From Mitsuaria sp. PDC51 (GTDB taxonomy: Bacteria > Pseudomonadota > Gammaproteobacteria > Burkholderiales > Burkholderiaceae_C), in contig NZ_FOZE01000001.1 in the NCBI RefSeq assembly GCF_900113225.1, positions 930,001 to 994,000 on the forward strand: a DNA stretch of 64,000 nucleotides, given 5' to 3'. How positions within the stretch are numbered: the first letter of the stretch is position 1; each line of letters begins with the position of its first letter. The translations under genes and the position numbers were made by a program. The notes below the pieces were generated by a model. It was not told where the DNA came from and searched no databases. It saw only the letters and a program-made list of their open reading frames with translations. Below, one piece after another: positions 28,711 to 37,862 of this stretch.

Positions 28711-28736
28711 AGGCCACGCGGATGCGTGGCCTTTTT
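28711..28736 (+). terminator. Rho-independent terminator after flgAMN
   Basis: Perfect 9-bp stem AGGCCACGC (28711-28719) / GCGTGGCCT (28724-28732) with loop GGAT, followed by a run of T (28732-28736). It closes the flgA-flgM-flgN unit 22 bases after the flgN stop. Confidence 0.92.
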
Positions 28737-29025
28737 GCGTTTGGAAGCGCCGGTGGCGTTTGGGGAGCGCCCGTGGCGTCCGGGCCACCGCTAGTGGCGG
28801 CGGCCTCCCACCTGTGTCGGGCGGGCGACCGCCCACCTGCGGCTAGCGGGCGACCGCCCACCTGCATCGACCGGGGCGTTGGCCGCCGAGGCATGGGGCC
28901 CCCGCGGCAAGCGCGGAAACCCCACGCCTCACCGTCCCCAACCATCACCGTCCTTCGACCACCGGGGACGGTGGACTGCGGGGGAGTTCTGGGAGCGGGC
29001 GGGGCGGGGGCGGGGCGGCGTGGAG
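28737..29025. other. GC-rich gene-free stretch with short repeats
   Basis: Between the flgN terminator and the DUF1841 stop I see no supported gene. An open plus-strand frame crosses it, but it continues antisense through DUF1841 and lacks protein-like character. The stretch contains a 20-bp direct repeat (next entry) and very G-rich sequence at 28960-29025. Confidence 0.5.
28821..28865. repeat. 20-bp direct repeat, GC-rich
   Basis: GCGGGCGACCGCCCACCTGC occurs identically at 28821-28840 and 28846-28865, a 25-base period. A degenerate relative, GCGGCCTCCCACCTGTG, lies just upstream at about 28799-28815. Each copy can also fold on itself (GGGCG/CGCCC). It may be a remnant of a local tandem expansion; function unknown. 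Confidence 0.85.
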
Positions 29026-29466
29026 TCAGGTCGGCGTGCGGGTGGCCTTGCGGCGCAGGCAGTCCAGGTAGGCGTGGCCGTCCGGGGGAAGGCCGCTGCG
29101 CTGCGAACTCCAGATCATCTCGCCCAGGCATTCCATCGCTTCGTGATGGGCCTCGTGCAGGGACTGGCGGCGCGCCGCCAGCAGGTCCAGCGCCTGGCGC
29201 ACCCCCGTCGGCTGGTCGATCTGGTGCTGCTCGATCAGGCTCAGATGCATGGACAGGTGCAGGAAGGGATTCGTGCGGCCGTCCTCGACCGTGTAGACCG
29301 CCGCCAGCGCGGCATCCTCGTCGGCCAGTTCGTCGTGGTACTCGGGATGCTGGGCGATCCAGTCGGAAGCGATGGCCTCCATCGGCGTGAGCGGCAGGCC
29401 GTCGCGCTGCTTGCGGTAGGCCTGGCAGAAGAAGCGCCGGACCTCGAGTTGGGAAGGGGCAAACAT
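29026..29466 (-). CDS. DUF1841 family protein
   Basis: Predicted 146 residues, the usual DUF1841 length. The conserved N-terminal pattern (MFAPSQLEVRRFFCQAYRK) and the NPFLHLSMHLSLIEQ stretch mark the family, which is largely limited to beta- and gamma-proteobacteria. Function unknown; no membrane segment or catalytic motif can be seen. It ends 25 bases after the kefC-like gene on the same strand. Confidence 0.88.
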   Translation of the reverse strand: MFAPSQLEVRRFFCQAYRKQRDGLPLTPMEAIASDWIAQHPEYHDELADEDAALAAVYTVEDGRTNPFLHLSMHLSLIEQHQIDQPTGVRQALDLLAARRQSLHEAHHEAMECLGEMIWSSQRSGLPPDGHAYLDCLRRKATRTPT

Positions 29467-29491
29467 AAGAGCGCGATTCTCGCCGCAGGCC

Positions 29492-31474
29492 TCAGGCCTT
29501 GCCCGGCTGGGGCTGATCGGGAGCGCCGGCCGGCACCGGCGCCGTGCCCGGCGCCAGGTGCGGCTCCTGCCACGGGTTGCGGCCCTTGCCCTCGGCCAGC
29601 GCCTTGCGCTCTGCCGCCAGGCGCTCCTCCAGCTGCTCGCGGCCGCGCTTGGACATCGCGATCAGCGTGTCCAGGTCGCCACGGTGGGGGCGCATCGCCT
29701 CGGTCTGCTCGACGGAGTGGCGCCGGAAGCGCCAGGCCATCTGCCGCGCCGCGTGCGGTTCCCAACCGAGCTGCTGCAGCACGCTGCGCCCGCTCATGAG
29801 CGCGGAGTCCAGCGTCTCGCGCTCGATGAGCTCGACGCCCAGTTCGCGCAGCGCGTAGTAGTGCTGGACGTTGCGCGCCCGCGCCACGATGGTCAGGTGC
29901 GGGAAGTGCTGCCGCGCGATCTCGGCGATCTTGACGCTGTGGTTGAAGTCGTCGACCGCCAGCACCAGCACGTGCGCGCGCTCGGCGCCGGCGATGCGCA
30001 GCAGCTCCAGCCGCGTGGCGTCGCCCCAGAAGACGCGCCAGCCGAAGCGCCGCAGCGATTCGACGGTGTCGGCATCATGGTCGAGCACGGTCGCCGAGAT
30101 GCCGTTGGCGAAGAGCATCCGGCCCACGATCTGCCCGTAGCGGCCGAAGCCCGCGATGATGACCTGCGAGTCCTGCGGCTCGGTGAGCTCGTGCGGCGAC
30201 TTGCGCTCGACCTGCCCGGCCCGCCGCTGCGCCCAGGCCAGCAGCGCCGGGGTGAGCGCCAGCGAGAGCGCCACCGCCGCCACCAGCACCGAGCGCTGCG
30301 CCGCGTCCAGCAGCGTGGCCTGCTCGGCGAGCTGGAAGACGACGAAGCCGAATTCGCCCCCCTGCGCCAGCAGGATGACGAAGACCGCGCGCTCCGGCTT
30401 GGGCAGGCCCATCGCCCGGCCCAGCACCGTCAGCACCAGGCCCTTGCACAGCCACAGCGCGGCCAGCAGGCCCAGCACCGCCAGCGGCTTGTGCCACAGC
30501 ACCGTCAGGTCCAGGCCCATGCCGACCGCGATGAAGAACATGCCCAGCAGCAGGCCCTTGAAGGGCTCCAGGTCGGCCTCGAGGGCGCGGCGGTACTCGC
30601 TTTCGGCCAGCAGCACGCCGGCGGCGAAGGCGCCCAGCGCCATCGACAGCCCGGCCTTCTGCATCAGCATCGCCGCCGCCAGCACCAGCAGCAGCGAGGC
30701 GGCGGTGAAGATCTCCGGCGTGCCGCTGCGCGCGATCCAGCGCAGCAGCGGACGCAGCAGCAGGCGTCCGCCGAGCACGATGAGCACCAGCGCGCCCAGC
30801 GCCAGCCAGATCCTGCCGCCCGAGTGGCCGCCGGCGGGCCGGCCCTGGCTGGCCAGGATGGGCACCAGCGCCAGCACCGGGATCGCGGCGATGTCCTGCA
30901 GCAGCGCCACGCTGATGACGCTCTGCCCGGCGCGGGTGTTGCCCAGGTTCTTCTCGCTGAGCGTGGCCAGCGCCACCGCCGTGGACGACATCGCCAGGCC
31001 CAGCGCCGCGATCACGGCGGCATGCCAGTCGGCATCGAGGAAGAAGGAAGGAATCAGCAGCAGCGCCGCGCAGCCCAGCATCTGCGCCGAGCCCCAGCCG
31101 AAGATCGGCCGGCGCATCGCCCACAGCCGCTTGGGCTCCAGCTCCAGGCCAACCAGGAACATCATCAGCACGACGCCGAACTCGCCGATCTCCAGGACCG
31201 TGGCGGGCTGGCTGATCAGCCCGAGCACCTGCGGCCCGAGCAGCACGCCGGCGACGAGGTAGCCCAGGATCGAGCCCAGTTTCAGGCCGCGCGCCAGCGG
31301 CACCGCGAGCACCGCGGCGCTCAGCAGCACCAGCGGCGTGAGCAGCCAGTTGCCGTGCGCGCCGTGGGCCGCCGCGTCGGTGGTGCTCACGGCGGAGGTC
31401 ACGGCAGCAGAAGCGGCGGCGGAAGCGGCGCCCATCGCGGCGGAGGCCGCGGCCATCGGGGAAGCGATGTCCAT
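29492..31474 (-). CDS. KefB/KefC-type potassium:proton antiporter
   Basis: Predicted 660 residues. The Na+/H+ exchanger-type membrane domain (about 45-440) has many hydrophobic segments and the GVLLGPQVLGLI stretch. The C-terminal NAD-binding TrkA-N/RCK domain (about 470-590) has VIIAGFGRYGQIVGRML. Kef systems release K+ and acidify the cytosol during electrophile stress under glutathione control. The ATG at 31474 is fixed by a one-base TGATG overlap with the KefF-like stop upstream, which implies coupled translation. I omit a symbol because KefB and KefC cannot be separated by eye. Confidence 0.92.
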   Translation of the reverse strand: MDIASPMAAASAAMGAASAAASAAVTSAVSTTDAAAHGAHGNWLLTPLVLLSAAVLAVPLARGLKLGSILGYLVAGVLLGPQVLGLISQPATVLEIGEFGVVLMMFLVGLELEPKRLWAMRRPIFGWGSAQMLGCAALLLIPSFFLDADWHAAVIAALGLAMSSTAVALATLSEKNLGNTRAGQSVISVALLQDIAAIPVLALVPILASQGRPAGGHSGGRIWLALGALVLIVLGGRLLLRPLLRWIARSGTPEIFTAASLLLVLAAAMLMQKAGLSMALGAFAAGVLLAESEYRRALEADLEPFKGLLLGMFFIAVGMGLDLTVLWHKPLAVLGLLAALWLCKGLVLTVLGRAMGLPKPERAVFVILLAQGGEFGFVVFQLAEQATLLDAAQRSVLVAAVALSLALTPALLAWAQRRAGQVERKSPHELTEPQDSQVIIAGFGRYGQIVGRMLFANGISATVLDHDADTVESLRRFGWRVFWGDATRLELLRIAGAERAHVLVLAVDDFNHSVKIAEIARQHFPHLTIVARARNVQHYYALRELGVELIERETLDSALMSGRSVLQQLGWEPHAARQMAWRFRRHSVEQTEAMRPHRGDLDTLIAMSKRGREQLEERLAAERKALAEGKGRNPWQEPHLAPGTAPVPAGAPDQPQPGKA

Positions 31475-32094
31475 CAGACCGGCGCTCCTTCCTCGCGCAC
31501 CGGGCGCTCGTCGTCGGGCACCGCCTCCTGGGCGGGCTCGGGCTGGCGCTCGCACCACTCGGGCAGCGCGCGCAGGCCGTCGACGAAGACCTGGACATGG
31601 GCCTGGACCTGCTCCGCGCTGGCTTTCTGCGCGCCGTGCAGCACCAGCGGCGGCAGGAAGCGCATGCCGCACAGCGCGGCCGTCTGGGCGTAGGGCAGCA
31701 GGAAGTCGCCGACCGGATGGCGGTTGTAGCCGTCAGCGCTGTAGGAGTGCGCGCTGCCGCCGGCCGAGGTCACCAGCCACAGGTCCTTGCCGTGCAGCGC
31801 GTGGCCGGTCTGGCCGTAGGCGAAACCGACGCTCAGCACCTCGTCCACCCACAGCTTCATCAGCGCCGGCATGCCGTACCAGTGCAGCGGATGCAGCCAG
31901 ACCAGCAGCTCGGCGTCGCGCAGCGCCTCCTGCTCGGCGGGGGTGTCGATCGCGTAATCGGGATAGAGCGCGTAGAGATCGCGCACGCGGACGTTGGACA
32001 GGCCCTGGGCCGCGGACAGCATCGCCCGCGTGACGCGGGAATGGGCGAGGTCCGGGTGCGCGGCCAGGAGGAGGATGGACGGAGGGGCGCTCAT
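31474..32094 (-). CDS. NAD(P)H oxidoreductase, KefF-like ancillary subunit
   Basis: Predicted 206 residues; a flavodoxin-fold quinone reductase of the MdaB/KefF family (AAHPDLAHSRVTRAM near the start; PLHWYGMPALMKLW and TSAGGSAHSY are conserved). In Escherichia coli KefF binds KefC and is needed for full activity, and the gene pair overlaps there as it does here. The C-terminal tail is acidic and Pro-rich. The ATG at 32094 is used rather than longer upstream frame starts, which would run into the divergent ParA gene. Confidence 0.9.
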   Translation of the reverse strand: MSAPPSILLLAAHPDLAHSRVTRAMLSAAQGLSNVRVRDLYALYPDYAIDTPAEQEALRDAELLVWLHPLHWYGMPALMKLWVDEVLSVGFAYGQTGHALHGKDLWLVTSAGGSAHSYSADGYNRHPVGDFLLPYAQTAALCGMRFLPPLVLHGAQKASAEQVQAHVQVFVDGLRALPEWCERQPEPAQEAVPDDERPVREEGAPV

Positions 32095-32155
32095 GGCGGC
32101 GGATTTTGCGGTATCGCATAACATCCCGCGCACCTCATCGAGGAGAGGAGAGGCC

Positions 32156-32818
32156 ATGCCGGTGATCCTGGTCGCCAACCCCAAGGGCGGCGTTGGCAAG
32201 AGCACGCTCGCGAGCAACCTCGCGGGCTTCCTGGCCCATCGCGGCCATGCGGTCATGCTGGGCGACATCGACCGGCAGCAATCCTCGGCCCGCTGGCTGG
32301 CGCAGCGACCCGCCGCGCTGCCGGCGATCCGCGGCTGGGAACTGGCGTCCGCCGAGCAACTGCGCACCCCCAAGGGGGTGTCGCACGCGGTGCTCGACAC
32401 CCCCGCCGGACTCCACGGGAAGAAGCTGGCGCAGGCGTTGAAGGTGGCCGACCGGGTGCTCGTGCCGCTGCAACCCAGCCTGTTTGACATCCAGGCGACA
32501 TACGACTTCGTCCGCGAACTGCAAGATGCGGCCCGGGATCGCGACGGGCCGGCCGGCAGGCCCGACATCGCCCTGGTGGCGATGCGGGTGCGCGAGGGGA
32601 CGCTGTCGCAGCAGCAACTGCACCAGTTCATCGAGCAGCTCCGGCTGCCGCTGCTGGCCGAGCTGCGCGACACCCAGAACTACGTGCAGCTGGCCGCCCG
32701 CGGCTTGACGCTCTGGGACATCGCCCCCGGCCGCGTCGCCCGCGATCTGGCGCAGTGGGAAGGCCTGTGCGCCTGGCTGGAGCGGCCGGTGAAGGAGGGC
32801 AAGGACGGCAAGGGCTGA
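32156..32818 (+). CDS. orphan ParA-family ATPase
   Basis: Predicted 220 residues from the ATG at 32156, preceded by GGAGAGGAGAGG. The deviant Walker A motif KGGVGKST lies at about residues 10-17, with GDIDRQQSSARW next. No ParB gene or centromere-like repeats are nearby, so this is not a standard partition cassette. It resembles short MipZ/ParA-like proteins of beta-proteobacteria that place other cell components. The partner is unknown. It is divergent from the KefF-like gene (61 bases between starts). Confidence 0.85.
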   Translation: MPVILVANPKGGVGKSTLASNLAGFLAHRGHAVMLGDIDRQQSSARWLAQRPAALPAIRGWELASAEQLRTPKGVSHAVLDTPAGLHGKKLAQALKVADRVLVPLQPSLFDIQATYDFVRELQDAARDRDGPAGRPDIALVAMRVREGTLSQQQLHQFIEQLRLPLLAELRDTQNYVQLAARGLTLWDIAPGRVARDLAQWEGLCAWLERPVKEGKDGKG

Positions 32819-32888
32819 CGCCGGCGTCCGTCCCGCTCCCGCCGGCGCCGACCCCATCGGAATCACGTCGGAACAAGAGGAGACCGGG

Positions 32889-33341
32889 ATGCGGATGTTC
32901 GAGAAGCTGGAAGACCTGGCGCCCCTGGTGGGGCAGGAGATCGGCGTGTCCGACTGGATCGCGGTGGATCAGCCCCGCATCCAGGCCTTCGCCGATGCGA
33001 CCGAGGACCAGCAGTGGATCCACACCGACCCGGCCCGCGCGGCCGCCGGCCCCTTCGGCACCACCATCGCGCATGGTTTCCTGACGCTCAGCCTGCTGCC
33101 GCGCTTCTATGAGACCGCCTTTCGGGTGAGGGAGGTCCGGATGGGCATCAACTACGGCCTGGACCGGGTGCGCTTTCCCGCGCCCGTGCCGGTGGACAGC
33201 CGGCTGCGCGGGCGTTTCGTGCTCAAGCGGCTGGAGCTCATCGAGGGCGGGGTGCAGATGATGGTCGAGGTCACCGTCGAGCGCGAGGCCGGCGGCAAGC
33301 CGGTCTGCATCGCCGAATCGCTGACCCGGCAGTACCGCTGA
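32889..33341 (+). CDS. MaoC-like (R)-specific enoyl-CoA hydratase
   Basis: Predicted 150 residues, a single hotdog domain. The hydratase motif FADATEDQQWIHTD carries the catalytic pair D40 and H45, followed by GPFGTTIAHGFLTLSLL. Substrate is probably a 2-enoyl-CoA, and such enzymes feed polyhydroxyalkanoate or fatty-acid pathways. It lies 70 bases downstream of the ParA gene and may be co-transcribed, without an obvious functional link. Confidence 0.9.
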   Translation: MRMFEKLEDLAPLVGQEIGVSDWIAVDQPRIQAFADATEDQQWIHTDPARAAAGPFGTTIAHGFLTLSLLPRFYETAFRVREVRMGINYGLDRVRFPAPVPVDSRLRGRFVLKRLELIEGGVQMMVEVTVEREAGGKPVCIAESLTRQYR

Positions 33342-33645
33342 CGCGGACAGCGAGCGCCCGCCGAGCACGGGCGCCAATCGCCCGAGTGTGGCATTTCGAT
33401 CATTTCCGAAGCGCGTTTTTTCGGCTGTCACACTCGATGCGGTGCTGTCACGACCGGACACTCGATCGGGCGAATACAGATTTTTTGGTTTGCCAATAGA
33501 ACTTTCTATTGGTAGCGATGCCACCGTAAGGGGGAGTGCCGGTGGCTAAGGGCACGCCTATGATCGCGCCCTAGTTCAAAAGTCATTCGGGACGGCGGGC
33601 CAGGAAGCCTGTCGCCGCAGTCCGACCATCCAAGGAGACACGCCC
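33342..33645 (+). other. intergenic region upstream of the LuxR-type regulator
   Basis: This 304-base gap is AT-richer than the genes around it (especially 33410-33520). It contains paired direct repeats (GCTGTCAC at 33424-33431 and 33444-33451; ACACTCGAT at 33430-33438 and 33458-33466) and the perfect palindrome listed separately. No small gene is evident. It probably holds the regulator's promoter and control sites. Confidence 0.6.
33493..33512. promoter_or_regulatory. perfect 20-bp palindrome, candidate operator
   Basis: CCAATAGAA (33493-33501), CT, TTCTATTGG (33504-33512): a perfect 9-bp inverted repeat with a 2-base spacer, AT-rich in a GC-rich genome, 134 bases before the regulator start. 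It could bind a dimeric regulator, possibly the regulator itself. There is no T-run of terminator type. Confidence 0.6.
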
Positions 33646-34389
33646 GTGAGGGTTCTGCTGATCGACGATCACCCGCTGATCCTGGCCGCGCTCCAGACTG
33701 TGATTCAAGGTCTGGGCGAAGACGTTCAGGTGCTGGGCGCCGACAGCGCGGCTCAAGCCCGCGACACGCTCAAGGCGCGCCAGGACTTCGACCTGGTGCT
33801 GCTGGACCTGAACCTGGGCGATGCCAGCGGCTTCGACGTGCTGGAGGAGTTCCGCTCCCAGTACCCGGCGCTGCCCGTGGTGGTGATTTCCGCCTCCGAC
33901 CGCGCCAGCGACGTGATCCGCGCGATCGACCAGGGCGCGATGGGCTTCATCCCCAAACGCACCGGCAACGACGTGCTGGCCCAGGCGCTGAAGCTGGTGA
34001 TGTCGGGCGGCATCTACGTGCCGCCGATGTCGCTGGGCTCGGACAGCGCGCCGGAGCCGGAACCGGTGGCCGTCGCCGAGAGCGCGGCGCACGGCAACTC
34101 GAGGCTGCACCAGGTCCAGGCGCTGGCCAGCCAGGCGGGCTACCAGACCACCGCGGGCCTCGAAAGCCTGCAGTTGACGCCGCGCCAGACGGACGTGCTG
34201 GCGCTGCTGCTCCAGGGCAAGCCGAACAAGATCATCGCGCGCGAATTGGGCGTGTCGGTGGAGACGATCAAGGACCACGTCGCCGCGGTGCTGAAGGCGC
34301 TGGGGGTCAGCTCTCGCACGCAGGCCGTGCTGGCGGTGGGCCAGATGGTGCAGCGCCAGCCCAACGCGGCGTTCACCACCTTCCGCTGA
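33646..34389 (+). CDS. NarL/LuxR-family response regulator
   Basis: Predicted 247 residues from a GTG at 33646 with AAGGAG upstream. The receiver domain (about 1-120) has DD at 7-8, phospho-acceptor D54 and K104. A linker of about 55 residues leads to a LuxR-type helix-turn-helix (about 178-235; LTPRQTDVLALLLQGKPNKI, VSVETIKDHV). No kinase gene is adjacent, so it is an orphan. It is convergent with scpA, with a hairpin at 34414-34436 between them. Confidence 0.92.
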   Translation: MRVLLIDDHPLILAALQTVIQGLGEDVQVLGADSAAQARDTLKARQDFDLVLLDLNLGDASGFDVLEEFRSQYPALPVVVISASDRASDVIRAIDQGAMGFIPKRTGNDVLAQALKLVMSGGIYVPPMSLGSDSAPEPEPVAVAESAAHGNSRLHQVQALASQAGYQTTAGLESLQLTPRQTDVLALLLQGKPNKIIARELGVSVETIKDHVAAVLKALGVSSRTQAVLAVGQMVQRQPNAAFTTFR

Positions 34390-34413
34390 ACGCGGCACGA
34401 CCGCCTCCTCCGC

Positions 34414-34436
34414 AACGCCGGGCTTGTCCCGGCGTT
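34414..34436 (+). terminator. hairpin terminator after the LuxR-type regulator
   Basis: AACGCCGGG (34414-34422), loop CTTGT, CCCGGCGTT (34428-34436): a perfect 9-bp stem 25 bases after the regulator stop, followed by a weakly T-containing CTGCATTCTG. It lies between convergent genes and could serve both. Confidence 0.6.
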
Positions 34437-34546
34437 CTGCATTCTGGAGGCCGGCACTCGGCGCCAGCGGTGACGGCGATCCCGGCGATCCATCGCCTCG
34501 CACCGCGAGGCCCGCGCCGACACGGACGCCGGCGATCCGGCGGCGC

Positions 34547-35422
34547 TCAGCTCGGCGAGTAGGCCAGCCGCACGTAGATCGGCGCGAAGGCCTCGGCCTG
34601 CGTGATCTCGACCAGGCGCTCCCGCGCCAGCTCGAGCATCGCGATGAAGGACACCACCAGCACCTGCGAGCCCTTGTCCAGCTCGAACAGGTCCTCGAAT
34701 TCGACGAAGCGCTGGCCCTGCAGCTTGCGCAGCAGGTGCGACATGTATTCGCGCACCGACAGCTGCTCGCGGGAGATCTTGTGGTGCTGGCTCAGCTTGG
34801 CGCGGCGCATCAGCTCGGCCCAGGCCGCGCGCAGGTCGTCGACGTTGACGTCCGGCAGCCGCGGCGCCAGCGACTGCTCGATGTGGATCTGCGCCCGCAG
34901 GAAGTCCCGGCCCAGCACCGGCATCTGGTCCAGGCGCAGCGCGGCCTGCTTCATCTGCTCGTACTCGAGCAGGCGCCGCACCAGCTCGGCCCGCGGGTCC
35001 TCGGGCTCGGCGCCGTCATCGGTCTTCTTGGGCGGCAGCAGCATCCGCGACTTGATCTCGATCAGCATCGCGGCCATCAGCAGGTATTCGCTGGCCAGCT
35101 CGAGGTTGTGCTTGCGCAGCTGCTCGACGTAGCTCAGGTACTGCTTCGTGACCTCGGCCAGCGGGATGTCGAGGATGTTGAAGTTCTGCTTGCGGATCAG
35201 GTACAGCAGCAGGTCCAGCGGCCCTTGGAAGGCCTCGAGGAACACCTCCAGCGCGTCCGGCGGGATGTAGAGGTCCTGCGGCAAGGCGAACAGCGGCTCG
35301 CCATACAGCCGCGCGACGGCGACGTGATCGACCGTCTCGGGCGTGGAAGCGTCACCGCCCTGATCCACCGGGGTGTCCGGCAGCGTCAGGGCGGTGTCCG
35401 AGGAATCGTCGGCGTGGCTCAC
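34547..35422 (-). CDS. scpA: segregation and condensation protein ScpA
   Basis: Predicted 291 residues from a GTG at 35422. ScpA is the kleisin that joins SMC and ScpB in chromosome condensation. The diagnostic AFQGPLDLLLYLIRKQNFNI and the LEYEQMKQAALRL stretch are visible, followed by the C-terminal winged-helix region. The first about 60 residues are not conserved. The start is uncertain because no clear ribosome site is seen; the frame opens further upstream, but that would overlap the DUF3460 gene. No scpB or smc is in the window. Confidence 0.9.
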   Translation of the reverse strand: MSHADDSSDTALTLPDTPVDQGGDASTPETVDHVAVARLYGEPLFALPQDLYIPPDALEVFLEAFQGPLDLLLYLIRKQNFNILDIPLAEVTKQYLSYVEQLRKHNLELASEYLLMAAMLIEIKSRMLLPPKKTDDGAEPEDPRAELVRRLLEYEQMKQAALRLDQMPVLGRDFLRAQIHIEQSLAPRLPDVNVDDLRAAWAELMRRAKLSQHHKISREQLSVREYMSHLLRKLQGQRFVEFEDLFELDKGSQVLVVSFIAMLELARERLVEITQAEAFAPIYVRLAYSPS

Positions 35423-35463
35423 GCGGGGAACGCGGCTCGGCGTGGCGACGGCGGGCCGGCGGC

Positions 35464-35667
35464 TTACTCGGACTTGGTCTGGTAGACGTAGGGCTGCTGG
35501 GACACGCGGGCCTGGTTGTAGCCGGCCTGGGCCTGGCGGTCTTGCTCCCGGTCCCACAGCAGCGCGCGGCCGGCGCGCTGTTCGGCTTCCAGCGTGGGTT
35601 TCTTGGCCTTCAGCTCATTGATGAACTGCGTGGCTTCGGATTCGTATTTCTTCCAGAACAGCGGCAT
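35464..35667 (-). CDS. DUF3460 family small protein
   Basis: Predicted 67 residues. The sequence MPLFWKKYESEATQFINELK with later LWDR matches DUF3460, a family seen mostly in Burkholderiales, commonly beside scpA and metG as here. Function unknown; charged and mainly helical. The ATG at 35667 is the family start. It lies between metG and scpA on the same strand. Confidence 0.9.
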   Translation of the reverse strand: MPLFWKKYESEATQFINELKAKKPTLEAEQRAGRALLWDREQDRQAQAGYNQARVSQQPYVYQTKSE

Positions 35668-35737
35668 GGTCGTCTCTTGATCGGGGATTCGAAAACTGGG
35701 GCGGATTCTAGGCGGTCGGTCGCGGCGCAGGCCGTGC

Positions 35738-37783
35738 TCAACGCACGCGCATGCCGGGCTGGGCGCCCGGGAAGGGCTCCAGCACGAAGATGCCGGGATG
35801 GGACTTTTCGTCGGCATGGCTGGCGGCCAGCACCATGCCCTCGGAGACGCCGAACTTCATCTTGCGCGGCGCCAGGTTCGCGACCATGACGGTGAGCTTG
35901 CCTTCGAGCTGCTCCGGCTGGTAGGCGCTGCGGATGCCGCTGAAGACGTTGCGCAGCCGGCCCTCGCCGGCGTCCAGCGTCAGGCGCAGCAGCTTGTCCG
36001 ACCCCTCGACCAGCTCGGCCTTGACGATCTTCGCGATGCGCAAGTCGACCTTGGCGAAGTCGTCGATCTTGATCTCGGGCGCGAGTTCCTCGCCGCCGGG
36101 CACGACCTGGGGCGGCGCGGGCGGCTCGAACAGCGCCTCCAGCAGCTTCGGGTCGACGCGCTGCATCAGGTGCTCGTAGCCGCCGATGCGGTGGCCGCCC
36201 AGCGTGCGGTCGGCGTCGGCGAAGCTCATCGGCGCGACCTGCAGGAAGGTCTCCACCTTGGCCACCAGCGCCGGCAGCACCGGCTTCAGGTAGATGGACA
36301 GCAGGCGGAAGGCCTCGATGCAGACGGTGCAGACGTCCTGCAGCACCTGATCCTTGCCCTCGAGCTTGGCCAGCTCCCAAGGCTTGTTCTGGTCCACGTA
36401 CTCGTTGACGCGGTCGGCCAGCAGCATGATCTCGCGCAGCGCCTTGCCGAACTCGCGGGTCTCGTAGAGCTCGACGATCGTGCCCTTGTGCTCGCGCAGG
36501 GCGTCCAGCAGCGTCAGGCCCTCGACGCCGACGTCGGCCGACAGCTGGCCGCCGAAGCGCTTGGACAGGAAACCCGCCGCGCGGCTGGCGATGTTGATGT
36601 ACTTGCCGACCAGGTCCGAGTTGACGCGGGCGACGAAGTCGTCGGGATTGAAGTCGACGTCTTCGACCTTGCTGTTGAGCTTGGCGGCCAGGTAGTAGCG
36701 CAGCCATTCGGGGTTCATGCCCAGCGACAGGTACTTCAGCGGATCCAGGCCGGTGCCGCGGCTCTTGGACATCTTCTCGCCGCCGTTGACGGTCAGGAAG
36801 CCATGCACGTACACATGGTTGGGCGTCTTGCGGCCGCTGAAATGCAGCATCGCCGGCCAGAACAGCGTGTGGAAGTAGGTGATGTCCTTGCCGATGAAGT
36901 GGATCTGCTCCGTCGACTCGTCCTTCACGAACGCGTCGAAGTCGCGGCCCGTCTTGCCGAAGTAGTTCTTCAGCGAGGCCAGGTAGCCGATCGGCGCATC
37001 CAGCCAGACGTAGAAGTACTTGCCCGGCGCGTCGGGGATCTCGATGCCGAAGTAGGGCGCGTCGCGGCTGATGTCCCAGTCGCCCAGGCCGCCGTTGCCG
37101 TCCTCGTCCTTGGCGAACCATTCCTTGATCTTGTTGAGCACTTCCGGCTGCAGCCGGCCCGGCGCCTGCGTCCACTGCTCGAGGAACTCGACGCAGCGCG
37201 GGTCGGACAGCTTGAAGAAGTAGTGCTCCGAGCTCTTCATCACCGGCGTCGCGCCGGTCAGCACCGAGAACGGGTTCTTCAGCTCGGTCGGCGTGTAGAC
37301 CGCGCCGCAGACCTCGCAGGAGTCGCCGTACTGGTCCTTGGCGCCGCACTTCGGGCACTCGCCCTTGATGAAGCGGTCGGGCAGGAACATCGACTTCTGC
37401 GGATCGAAGAACTGCTCGATCGTCTTCACCGAGATCAGCTCGTTGGCGCGCAGCGCCTTGTAGATCTCCTTGGACAGCTCGTGGTTCTCGGCGCCGTCGG
37501 TCGAGTGCCAGTTGTCGAAGCTGATGTGGAAGCCGTCCAGGTACTTCTGGCGGCCCGAGGCGATGTCGGCCACGAACTGCTGCGGGCTCTTGCCCGCCTT
37601 TTCCGCTGCGATCATGATCGGCGCGCCGTGCGCGTCGTCGGCGCAGACGAAGTGCACCTCGCTGCCCTGCATCCGCTGGAAGCGCACCCAGATGTCGGCC
37701 TGGGTGTATTCCATGATGTGGCCAATGTGGAAGTTCGCATTGGCGTAGGGAAGGGCGGTGGTGACGAAGAGCTTGCGTGTCAT
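35738..37783 (-). CDS. metG: methionine--tRNA ligase
   Basis: Predicted 681 residues; charges tRNA-Met in the cytosol. Class I signatures HIGH (19-22) and KMSKS (337-341) are intact. A zinc-knuckle pair of CPKC and CEVC lies at about 147-165. The C-terminal EMAP/Trbp tRNA-binding domain (about 575-681) begins near [15 protein letters not shown], the dimer form of MetRS. The ATG at 37783 gives the standard N-terminus; an upstream in-frame start at 37834 is unlikely. Confidence 0.97.
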   Translation of the reverse strand: MTRKLFVTTALPYANANFHIGHIMEYTQADIWVRFQRMQGSEVHFVCADDAHGAPIMIAAEKAGKSPQQFVADIASGRQKYLDGFHISFDNWHSTDGAENHELSKEIYKALRANELISVKTIEQFFDPQKSMFLPDRFIKGECPKCGAKDQYGDSCEVCGAVYTPTELKNPFSVLTGATPVMKSSEHYFFKLSDPRCVEFLEQWTQAPGRLQPEVLNKIKEWFAKDEDGNGGLGDWDISRDAPYFGIEIPDAPGKYFYVWLDAPIGYLASLKNYFGKTGRDFDAFVKDESTEQIHFIGKDITYFHTLFWPAMLHFSGRKTPNHVYVHGFLTVNGGEKMSKSRGTGLDPLKYLSLGMNPEWLRYYLAAKLNSKVEDVDFNPDDFVARVNSDLVGKYINIASRAAGFLSKRFGGQLSADVGVEGLTLLDALREHKGTIVELYETREFGKALREIMLLADRVNEYVDQNKPWELAKLEGKDQVLQDVCTVCIEAFRLLSIYLKPVLPALVAKVETFLQVAPMSFADADRTLGGHRIGGYEHLMQRVDPKLLEALFEPPAPPQVVPGGEELAPEIKIDDFAKVDLRIAKIVKAELVEGSDKLLRLTLDAGEGRLRNVFSGIRSAYQPEQLEGKLTVMVANLAPRKMKFGVSEGMVLAASHADEKSHPGIFVLEPFPGAQPGMRVR

Positions 37784-37862
37784 GGCGCGATGGGGGCGGT
37801 GGTCCCGCCGGGCGCAGTCGGGCGAAATGCCCAATCGGCGGCGTCCGGGGGAACCGGCGATT

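Noticed and set aside
28704-29390. Plus-strand gene after the flgN terminator
   Set aside because: It begins inside the terminator, is Arg/Gly/Pro-rich and runs antisense through DUF1841.
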